Shown: positions 1 to 4,596 of the stretch, piece by piece
How positions within the stretch are numbered: the first letter of the stretch is position 1
Layout of the letters: every line of letters begins with the position of its first letter
Assembly (NCBI GenBank): GCA_011056825.1
Contig: DSBH01000074.1
Coordinates: 1-5,195 of the forward strand
DNA: 5,195 bases
Direction of reading: 5' to 3'
Origin: Deltaproteobacteria bacterium
GTDB lineage: Bacteria; Desulfobacterota; Syntrophia; Syntrophales; UBA2210
Notes under the pieces: model-generated
Seen by the model: only the letters and a program-made list of their open reading frames with translations
The model's database searches: none
What the model was told of the DNA's origin: nothing
Position numbers and translations under genes: made by a program

Positions 1-256
1 ACAACCCGAGCAGCGGCGCCGGGATGCGATCCTGCATTTCAAAACCGAGCACGCGGGAAAGTCGTTTCACCTGCACGTCGTAGCTGTCCCGGCGGGCCGA
101 TTCCATGATTCCAAGCGCCTTTTCAAATCCCATCTGGTGTTCTACTTCCCTGAACCAGAGGGTATGGTGCACAAGAATTCGGTGAAACATATCCAGAATA
201 AACCGCGCCAGTTCCTCGTTATTCAGATCATTGATGTTGTCGGTTGTGTCGGTCAT
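1..256 (-). CDS. DUF6125-like protein, N-terminal part (runs off left edge)
   Basis: The minus strand reads without a stop from an ATG at 256-254 to the window edge, giving 85 codons of an incomplete protein that starts MTDTTDNINDLNNEELARFI. It is preceded by a purine-rich Shine-Dalgarno sequence (GAAAGGA) about 6-8 bases upstream, which supports this start. The visible part has a pattern I associate with the DUF6125 family of small cytosolic proteins: an 'EELARFILDMFHRILVHH' helix (residues about 14-31), then 'LWFREVEHQMGFEKAL' (about 33-48), then 'KRLSRVLGFE' (about 64-73). The paired histidines and the W-x-x-V-E-x-x-x-G core are the recognisable features. There is no signal peptide and no membrane segment. 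No biochemical function can be assigned. The gene is transcribed away from cfa, so the two do not share an operon. The family name comes from memory of the motif, not from a search; that this is a real gene is much surer than its family. Confidence 0.8.
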   Translation of the reverse strand, partial: MTDTTDNINDLNNEELARFILDMFHRILVHHTLWFREVEHQMGFEKALGIMESARRDSYDVQVKRLSRVLGFEMQDRIPAPLLGL

Positions 257-292
257 TCAACGATTCCTTTCTCTTCCGGTTCTTCACGGGCG

Positions 293-322
293 AAGCTACA
301 GGAAATCTCCCGCGCTCGTCAA
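293..322 (-). promoter_or_regulatory. candidate sigma-70-type promoter for the DUF6125-like gene
   Basis: On the minus strand, TTGACG (322-317) and TAGCTT (298-293) are separated by 18 bases. The -35 box is a good match, while the -10 box matches only about half the consensus. A start a few bases beyond 293 would give a 5' leader of roughly 30 bases carrying the GAAAGGA ribosome site, a normal arrangement. No other convincing pair was seen upstream of this gene. Confidence 0.35.
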
Positions 323-634
323 CGAAAAACCGGCGGCCCGTCATGGCATTCGTTGAAAGGAGAAGAAATGTATTAGTGATATCAAAGAGATGAGATATTG
401 CCAGGTAAGGAAAGAGATGATATGCAATGAGGACAGGAGGTAGTATAAAAAGCACCGTGCATCATGTTCCCGGCGGCGGACAGGCAAGCGACGTAGTGTG
501 CTCCGCGCCGCGACCGGCCGGATGGTGGAATAAAAAACGTTTTTCAGGCGTTCGCGGAGTTTGTGGATCAGCACCACGGCTGTCCTGCTTTTTGTAAGTT
601 GCCGTCCGTCGTTGAGAAGTTCATTCTGATTGAC

Positions 635-640
635 GGAGGT
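635..640 (+). promoter_or_regulatory. ribosome binding site of cfa
   Basis: GGAGGT at 635-640 lies 5 bases before the ATG at 646. This supports 646 as the start, although the protein then begins about 12 residues later than E. coli Cfa. Confidence 0.75.
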
Positions 641-645
641 GTGGT

Positions 646-1753
646 ATGCAGGCGGGAAGAAAAGTGGTCGAAGAATTGCTCGCCGGGACCGGCATTGAAA
701 TCGGCGGTTCCCATCCATGGGATATTCGGGTACGGGACGATCGATTTTACGGTCGCGTGCTGAAGGACGGCAGCCTGGGTCTCGGCGAGGCCTACATGGA
801 GGGCTGGTGGGACTGCGATCAAATCGACGAGTTCATCTGCCGTCTTCTCAGGGCGAACCTGCAGGAAAAAGTCAGGAGGAACGCCCGGACGCTCCTGCTC
901 TATATTTTTGCTCGAGCAGTTAATCTTCAATCACCGTCCCGCGCGGGAATCATTGCCCGGAAACACTACGATCTCGGCAATGACCTTTTCTTTTCCTTTC
1001 TCGATTCCCGGAATCAGTACAGCTGCGGCTATTTCGAAAATACGGACGACCTGGAAGAAGCCCAGGAAAAAAAGCTCGAGCTTATCTGCCGGAAACTCGA
1101 CCTGCATCCCGGCGACCGTCTCCTGGACATCGGGTGCGGCTGGGGAGGTCTCGCGCGCTATGCCGTACGGGTGCACGGTGACGGCCGTCAACATTTCGGA
1201 GGAGCAGATCAAGCACGCGAGAGAATCCTGCAAGGGACTGCCCGTCGACGTTGTCGCCACCGATTACCGGCGGATCAGTGGACATTACGATAAAATCGTG
1301 TCCGTCGGCATGTTTGAACACGTGGGAAGAAAAAATTACCGGACATTTATGGATGTCGTATGGCGGAGTCTCGATAAAGACGGGATATTCCTGCTTCACA
1401 CGATCGGAGGTAACCTTTCATGGGTCAATTGCGATCCTTGGATCAGCCGATACATTTTTCCCAACGGAATGTTGCCCTCTATCGCCCAGACAGGCAGGGC
1501 CGTCGAGGGGCGCTTCGTCATAGAGGATCTGCACAACCTGGGGCCTCACTATGAAAAAACCCTGCTGTGCTGGAATGACCGCTTCCAGTCCGCCAGGGGG
1601 AGGCTCCCGAAGAAATACGACGAAGTGTTCAGGCGCATGTGGGAGTATTATTTTCTCTCGTGCGCCGGGGCTTTCCGCGCTCGTCACATCCAGGTCTGGC
1701 AGATCGTCATGACCAGAACAGGAGCAAAACAACCGCCGCGCCTGCGCGGGTGA
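646..1753 (+). pseudogene. cfa: cyclopropane-fatty-acyl-phospholipid synthase, frameshifted
   Basis: Cfa transfers a methylene group from S-adenosylmethionine to cis double bonds of membrane phospholipid acyl chains. Two overlapping frames together cover the whole family. Frame 1 (from 646) gives the N-terminal domain, including 'GSLGLGEAYMEGWWDCD' (residues 42-58), 'HYDLGNDLF' (107-115), 'QYSCGYF' with active-site Cys127, and the SAM loop DIGCGWGG (161-168). Frame 2 (from about 1166 to the stop at 1751-1753) continues with 'YGCTVTAVNISEEQ', 'VSVGMFEHVG', 'FLLHTIGG', 'PHYEKTLLCW' and the C-terminal 'CAGAFRARHIQVWQIV'. Equivalents of the bicarbonate-site Cys, Glu, His and Tyr of E. coli Cfa are all kept. 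Frame 1 alone stops at 1291-1293, giving 215 residues with about 42 wrong ones at the end and no Glu/His/Tyr site, so it should be inactive. Compared with E. coli, the join lacks about three residues less one base, so about 8 bases appear deleted near 1165. No slippery heptamer is seen. The rest is undecayed, so this is a recent lesion or an assembly error. Confidence 0.9.
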
Positions 1754-1825
1754 GCGATATGACCGGGGTGCTTCCGTTCCCGCGGGGGCCGGAAAGTTCG
1801 ACAAATTACATAGTGCTGGTCCCGT

Positions 1826-1868
1826 AAAAAGTTATTTCCCCGCCCCTGGAGGGAGGGGATAAAGGGGA
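1826..1868. repeat. hairpin repeat, copy 1 (diverged at its right end)
   Basis: It shares AAAAAGTTATTTCCCC (1826-1841) and GGGGATAAAGGGGA (1855-1868) exactly with copy 2 at 2167-2209, with the same 13-base spacing between them. The spacer folds: CCCC 1838-1841 pairs with GGGG 1855-1858, and CCC 1843-1845 pairs with GGG 1851-1853, around the loop CTGGA. A G-A mismatch sits between the two helices. Beyond 1868 the similarity to copy 2 fades, so the right terminal repeat is lost or was never present. Confidence 0.75.
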
Positions 1869-1928
1869 GGGGGATCACCTTCACCCCGCTTCCCATCATT
1901 TCAAACAAGCTGTGCGCGCTAAGCTTCC

Positions 1929-1945
1929 CCCGGACTGGATCCGGG
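1929..1945. repeat. small inverted repeat CCCGGA / TCCGGG
   Basis: CCCGGA (1929-1934) and TCCGGG (1940-1945) form a perfect 6-bp stem around the 5-base loop CTGGA. It lies just before the tandem palindromic repeat and may be a diverged relative of such intergenic repeats. It is short enough to be chance. Confidence 0.35.
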
Positions 1946-1973
1946 AGGAGTCAGAGAGTACTTGATAATACTG

Positions 1974-2043
1974 GATACCGGCCTTCGCCGGTATGACGGG
2001 AGTGACTTGATACCGACCTTCGCCAGTATGACGGGAGTGACTG
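1974..2043. repeat. two tandem 35-bp palindromic intergenic repeats
   Basis: Units 1974-2008 and 2009-2043 are identical at 32 of 35 positions. In unit 1, ATACCGGC (1975-1982) pairs perfectly with GCCGGTAT (1987-1994) around a CTTC loop. In unit 2, two G-to-A changes (2016 and 2025, against 1981 and 1990) leave C-A and A-C mismatches in the same stem. A trailing AATACGGG after 2043 may be the start of a third, degraded unit. The 'GCCTTCGCCGGTATGACGGG' style is known to me as a common intergenic palindrome in many proteobacterial genomes. Its function is unknown. Confidence 0.8.
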
Positions 2044-2160
2044 AATACGGGCCCGCGTGACCACAAGGGTATTCGTCGGTTTATAGTATTCGAAAGAGTG
2101 TATGACGAAATTAGCGATTTTATAAAGTTCTACAAAAGTTTTCCCCGACGGGATGTGCTG

Positions 2161-2233
2161 ATCCTGAAAAAGTTATTTCCCCTCTCGCGGAGAGAGGGGA
2201 TAAAGGGGATGAGGATTTTAAACTTTTCAGGAT
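2161..2233. mobile_element. hairpin repeat, copy 2, a 73-bp MITE-like element with terminal inverted repeats
   Basis: The ends are ATCCTGAAAAAGTT (2161-2174) and AACTTTTCAGGAT (2221-2233). These are reverse complements apart from one T missing from the A/T run. Inside is a perfect 8-bp stem, CCCCTCTC (2179-2186) with GAGAGGGG (2192-2199), around the loop GCGGA. The core is shared with copy 1 at 1826-1868. One stem pair differs in both arms between the copies (T2185-A2193 here, C1844-G1852 there), which suggests the stem is maintained. No target-site duplication is evident, so mobility is inferred only from the repeat structure. It could instead be a conserved intergenic RNA or terminator-like hairpin. 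It ends 134 bp before the hemerythrin start. Confidence 0.55.
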
Positions 2234-2353
2234 GTTATAAAATATTTATTTTGTGGAAAGGGACAGTACAATACATTCATGGTCGGCGGCCGTTTTCTGT
2301 CCTGCTGCTCGCCGATACACTGCGTAACATGTCGGCGTTATCCGGCACGGGAG

Positions 2354-2361
2354 AAAGGAGG
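2354..2361 (+). promoter_or_regulatory. ribosome binding site that fixes the hemerythrin start
   Basis: AAAGGAGG at 2354-2361 is a near-perfect Shine-Dalgarno sequence 6 bases before the ATG at 2368. It decides against the in-frame upstream start at 2098, which has no such site and would add 90 unrelated residues. Confidence 0.9.
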
Positions 2362-2367
2362 AAAACA

Positions 2368-2946
2368 ATGCAGGCGCGAGGTCCCCTCATGATAGAACAT
2401 CGCCTGATCGAACGCATGATTTCCCTTATCAGGGTTGCTCTACCGGAAATCGAGTCGACGCGGCGGGTCGATCCCGTGTTCATCGACGCGGCGGTCGATT
2501 TTATCCGGGTGTATGCCGACAGGACGCACCACGGCAAAGAAGAAGATATCCTTTTTCGCGAACTGGAAACGAGGTCCCTGTCCGACGAGCACCGCCGGAT
2601 CATGAATGAGCTTGTCGATGAGCACATTTTCGGACGACAAACAACCAAAGCCCTGGTCGAGGCGAATGAACGCTACCGGAGCGGCGATAAATCGGCACTG
2701 AACGGCATTGTCGAATCACTGAAAACCCTTTGCGGATTTTATCCTGAGCACATCGCGAAGGAAGATAAAATATTTTTTCCCTCTACCAGGGTGTATTTCA
2801 CCAATGAAGAGGAACAGGCGCTGCTCGCGGAATTCAGTGAGTTTGATCGAAAAATGATTCACGAGGTCTTCACGGCGAAAATCGAGAGGCTTGAAAAAGA
2901 GATGAGTCGGGAAGCGATAGGAAACAATCCGCGGAACGCCGAATAA
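2368..2946 (+). CDS. hemerythrin-like (HHE domain) cytoplasmic protein
   Basis: The product is 192 residues and almost entirely helical, with no signal peptide or membrane segment. It matches the hemerythrin/HHE cation-binding pattern (Pfam PF01814 type), a four-helix bundle that holds a non-haem di-iron centre. Candidate ligands occur in order: His11 in 'LMIEHRLIERM', His54 or His55 with Glu58 or Glu59 in 'THHGKEEDILF', His86 in 'VDEHIFGR', and His128 with Glu132 in 'YPEHIAKEDKIFF' (an HxxxE motif). Hemerythrin-like proteins bind O2 or NO, or handle iron or peroxide; which of these applies here cannot be told from sequence. The last 40 or so residues (after about 150) form a charged helical tail. 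It is flanked by long intergenic gaps on both sides, so it is probably a single-gene transcript. No FNR-, Fur- or NsrR-like operator was recognised upstream. The family call is firm, the role is not. Confidence 0.9.
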   Translation: MQARGPLMIEHRLIERMISLIRVALPEIESTRRVDPVFIDAAVDFIRVYADRTHHGKEEDILFRELETRSLSDEHRRIMNELVDEHIFGRQTTKALVEANERYRSGDKSALNGIVESLKTLCGFYPEHIAKEDKIFFPSTRVYFTNEEEQALLAEFSEFDRKMIHEVFTAKIERLEKEMSREAIGNNPRNAE

Positions 2947-3047
2947 AGAACGGCTTGAAGAAACCAGGCACAACAAGAAGTAGTGAAAATGAAATCGGGA
3001 CAGGCCGGGCCGTTCGGGTGGAGACTGAATATTCCGCTCGTTGGTCG

Positions 3048-3076
3048 TTGATCCTGATCATGCCATGTGGTAGTAA
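3048..3076 (+). promoter_or_regulatory. weak candidate promoter for glnA
   Basis: TTGATC (3048-3053) and TAGTAA (3071-3076) are 17 bases apart, a standard sigma-70 spacing, but the -10 match is poor. A sigma-54 promoter (GG/GC core), often found before glnA in proteobacteria, was looked for in 2947-3200 and not found. Confidence 0.25.
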
Positions 3077-3086
3077 TTCTCAGTCG

Positions 3087-3107
3087 ATAATGAATGAATA
3101 ACATTAT
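3087..3107. promoter_or_regulatory. AT-rich dyad in the glnA leader, possible operator
   Basis: ATAATG (3087-3092) and CATTAT (3102-3107) form a perfect 6-9-6 dyad, and GAATAA-CA-TTATTC overlaps its right half. It lies just after the candidate promoter, where a regulator could bind. No known nitrogen-regulator consensus is matched with confidence. Confidence 0.25.
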
Positions 3108-3111
3108 TCGT

Positions 3112-3135
3112 TCCCGGCTGATGTCGAGGCCGGGA
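3112..3135 (+). promoter_or_regulatory. GC-rich stem-loop in the glnA leader
   Basis: TCCCGGC (3112-3118) and GCCGGGA (3129-3135) form a perfect 7-bp stem around a 10-base loop, 65 bases before the glnA start. No T run follows it, so it is not a standard intrinsic terminator. It could be a leader RNA element or simply a stable hairpin. Confidence 0.4.
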
Positions 3136-3185
3136 CGTCCAGTAAATGTGATAATCGCTGTGAATGAAACGGCAGGAAGGCCCGT

Positions 3186-3192
3186 AAAGGAG
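3186..3192 (+). promoter_or_regulatory. ribosome binding site that decides the glnA start
   Basis: AAAGGAG at 3186-3192 lies only 2 bases before an ATG at 3195 but 8 bases before the in-frame ATG at 3201. The second spacing is normal and the first is too tight, so 3201 is the preferred start. Confidence 0.75.
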
Positions 3193-3200
3193 ACATGGTA

Positions 3201-4535
3201 ATGACAACAAAGGACAAGGATTATGTAATGCGCCAGGTCAAGGAGAAGAACGTCAGGTTCATCCGTTGCTGGTTTACCGACGTGTTGGGAATGCTGAAAA
3301 GTTTTTCCATTTCTCCTTCAGAGCTGGAAGGCGCTCTTGACGAAGGCATGGGATTTGACGGTTCCTCGATCGAAGGTTTCGCTCGCATCGAGGAAAGCGA
3401 CATGGTGGCGAAACCCGATCCCTCGACCTTTGCCATACTTCCCTGGCGTGCCCAGAACGGCATGAACGTCGCCCGCCTGTTCTGCGACATTCTCACGCCC
3501 GAGGGCGAACCCTACGCGGGCGATCCCCGGTATGCGCTGAAACGTCAGCTCGATGAAGCCGCGGACATGGGTTTGACTTTTTACGTCGGCCCCGAGCTGG
3601 AATATTTTTATTTCAGGCGGCCCGAGGGAGTGCCGGAAATTCTCGATCGCGGCGGGTACTTCGATCAAACCGCCATGGATGTGGCAAGCGACCTGCGCCG
3701 TGACACCATCCTGGCCCTCGAAGAAATGGGCATTCCCGTTGAATACAGTCACCACGAAGTCGCGCCCAGTCAGCACGAAATAGACCTGCGCTATTCCGAG
3801 GCGCTTACCATGGCGGACACGGCCATGACCTACCGCCTGACGGTAAAACAGATCGCACTGAAACACGGGGTGTACGCCACGTTTATGCCCAAGCCTCTTT
3901 TCGGCGAGAACGGCAGTGGAATGCACGTCCACCAGTCGCTTTTCAGGGGCGACGAAAACGCCTTTTTCGATGCCGATGATCAATACTATCTTTCCGAGAT
4001 GGGAAAGAGTTACATTGCCGGTCTTCTCAAGTATGCCCGCGAAATGTGCATCGTCGTGGCCCAGTGGGTGAATTCCTACAAGCGTCTGATACCGGGTTAC
4101 GAAGCGCCCGTCTATATTTCCTGGGCCCGTCGCAACCGTTCCGCCCTGATACGGGTCCCCATGTACAAACCGGGCAAGCCTCAAGCCACGCGGATGGAAT
4201 TCCGCTGTCCCGATCCCGCGTGCAATCCCTACCTGGCCTTCGCGGTCATGCTCGCGGCGGGACTCAGGGGCATAAAAGAAAAGCTGGAACTTGACGATCC
4301 CATTGAAGAGGATATTTTCGAAATGTCAGACGCCGAACGCAGGAAACGGGGCATCGATTCATTGCCGGGAAGCCTGGGAGAAGCTGTATCTCTGGCGGAA
4401 AACAGCACCTTTCTGAAAGAAGCACTGGGCGATCATATTTTCGAGAAATTTATATCGAACAAGAAAATCGAGTGGGATCTTTATCGAATCCAGGTCAGCA
4501 GTTATGAACTGGAGAAGTACCTGCCCATACTGTAA
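3201..4535 (+). CDS. glnA: type I glutamine synthetase, non-adenylylated form
   Basis: Glutamine synthetase joins ammonia to glutamate using ATP and works as a cytoplasmic dodecamer. From 3201 the protein is 444 residues, the length I recall for B. subtilis GlnA; the ATG at 3195 would add two. Signatures in order: 'GFDGSSIEGF' with Asp53; Arg62 at the position of the feedback-inhibition arginine of B. subtilis GlnA; metal-site 'GPELEYF' (Glu132, Glu134); 'SHHEVAPSQHEID' (Glu186, Glu193); 'NGSGMHVH' (237-244); 'NSYKRLIPGYEAP' (291-303, with Arg295 and Glu301); 'NRSALIRVP'; and 'RMEFRCPDPACNPYLA'. All catalytic residues I can check are present. The adenylylation tyrosine of E. coli-type enzymes (NLYDLP) is replaced by 'DIFEMSD', with Phe373, so GlnE-type control should not apply. 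Several stretches ('WFTDVLG', 'PDPSTF', 'QWVNSYKRL', 'RVPMYKP') recall actinobacterial GlnA2, while the active-site loops are canonical. The EEP gene follows 61 bp downstream. Confidence 0.95.
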   Translation: MTTKDKDYVMRQVKEKNVRFIRCWFTDVLGMLKSFSISPSELEGALDEGMGFDGSSIEGFARIEESDMVAKPDPSTFAILPWRAQNGMNVARLFCDILTPEGEPYAGDPRYALKRQLDEAADMGLTFYVGPELEYFYFRRPEGVPEILDRGGYFDQTAMDVASDLRRDTILALEEMGIPVEYSHHEVAPSQHEIDLRYSEALTMADTAMTYRLTVKQIALKHGVYATFMPKPLFGENGSGMHVHQSLFRGDENAFFDADDQYYLSEMGKSYIAGLLKYAREMCIVVAQWVNSYKRLIPGYEAPVYISWARRNRSALIRVPMYKPGKPQATRMEFRCPDPACNPYLAFAVMLAAGLRGIKEKLELDDPIEEDIFEMSDAERRKRGIDSLPGSLGEAVSLAENSTFLKEALGDHIFEKFISNKKIEWDLYRIQVSSYELEKYLPIL

Positions 4536-4549
4536 GCCCGCGTCGATCA

Positions 4550-4581
4550 GGGGACGTTTTTAAATATTTAAAAATTTCCCC
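4550..4581. promoter_or_regulatory. long hairpin in the glnA-EEP junction with an 18-bp perfect AT palindrome
   Basis: TTTTTAAATATTTAAAAA (4557-4574) is a perfect palindrome. Outside it, GGGGA (4550-4554) pairs with TCCCC (4577-4581), with two non-Watson-Crick pairs between. The hairpin begins 14 bases after the glnA stop. It may be an atypical terminator or an RNA-stabilising 3' end, but it has an AT top and no T run after it. On the plus strand it runs directly into the ribosome site of the next gene. Confidence 0.55.
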
Positions 4582-4589
4582 GAAAGGGA
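4577..4589 (+). promoter_or_regulatory. small hairpin over the ribosome binding site of the EEP gene
   Basis: TCCC (4577-4580) can pair with GGGA (4586-4589) around the loop CGAAA. The AAAGGG Shine-Dalgarno (4583-4588) lies within it, 8 bases before the ATG at 4597. The same CCC bases are used by the larger hairpin at 4550-4581, so the two folds exclude each other. Confidence 0.35.
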
Positions 4590-4596
4590 TGCGATT

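Larger units (their letters stand above)
257..645. other. divergent intergenic region, no gene recognised
   Basis: This 389-bp stretch separates the leftward DUF6125-like gene from the rightward cfa gene. Open frames crossing it (for example on the minus strand across 341-718) overlap the start of cfa, have no ribosome site and have a composition unlike a protein, so I treat them as chance. It contains the candidate promoter at 293-322, an AT-rich purine-biased part (about 355-450), and a GC-rich part (about 470-530) followed by the 12-bp palindrome AAAAACGTTTTT at 533-544. A 7-bp inverted repeat, CTCCGCG at 501-507 and CGCGGAG at 553-559, encloses that palindrome and a CCGGCCGG at 514-521. 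No clear promoter for cfa was found. Confidence 0.6.
1754..2367. other. repeat-rich intergenic region between cfa and the hemerythrin gene
   Basis: This 614-bp stretch holds no supported gene. An open frame does extend upstream from the hemerythrin gene to 2098, but it passes through a hairpin repeat and has a composition unlike the real protein. The contents, in order, are: a GC-rich imperfect dyad at 1772-1794 (TTCCG/CGGAA, no T tail); hairpin-repeat copy 1 (1826-1868); a small inverted repeat (1929-1945); a 35-bp tandem repeat (1974-2043); a weak inverted repeat GAATAC/GTATTC (2043-2048 and 2069-2074); hairpin-repeat copy 2 with terminal inverted repeats (2161-2233); and an AT-rich run at about 2234-2256 that includes TATAAA (2236-2241). 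The AT-rich run is the most likely place for the hemerythrin promoter, although no good -35 box is paired with it. Confidence 0.65.

Noticed and set aside
341..718. A 125-residue minus-strand open frame upstream of cfa
   Set aside because: It overlaps the cfa start, is rich in Arg and Ser with no family pattern, and has no good ribosome site.
1160..1175. Programmed ribosomal frameshifting in cfa
   Set aside because: No slippery heptamer or clear stimulatory structure is seen, the family is not known for recoding, and residues are missing at the join.
908..1753. A separate second gene downstream of a short cfa
   Set aside because: The sequence from 908 to about 1165 in this frame is not protein-like; only from about 1166 does it continue Cfa, so it is the C-terminal half of one broken gene.
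1772..1794. An intrinsic terminator after cfa (TTCCG/CGGAA dyad)
   Set aside because: The stem is only 5 bp with a long loop and no T run follows.
1974..2043. A minimal CRISPR array
   Set aside because: The units are directly adjacent with no spacers, and no cas gene is nearby.
2134..2154. A third degenerate copy of the hairpin repeat (AAAAGTTTTCCCC then GACGGGAT)
   Set aside because: The match is short, the stem is missing, and the A/T-C run could arise by chance.
2098..2367. An upstream in-frame extension of the hemerythrin gene (start at 2098, 90 extra residues)
   Set aside because: It translates through the hairpin repeat, has no ribosome site and no family similarity, while a near-perfect Shine-Dalgarno fixes the start at 2368.
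3195..3197. ATG at 3195 as the glnA start
   Set aside because: It is only 2 bases from the Shine-Dalgarno, while the in-frame ATG at 3201 has normal spacing and gives the usual family length.
3318..4184. A 288-residue open frame antisense to glnA
   Set aside because: It lies wholly inside glnA on the other strand, a usual by-product of codon bias in GC-rich genes, and has no recognisable domain or ribosome site.
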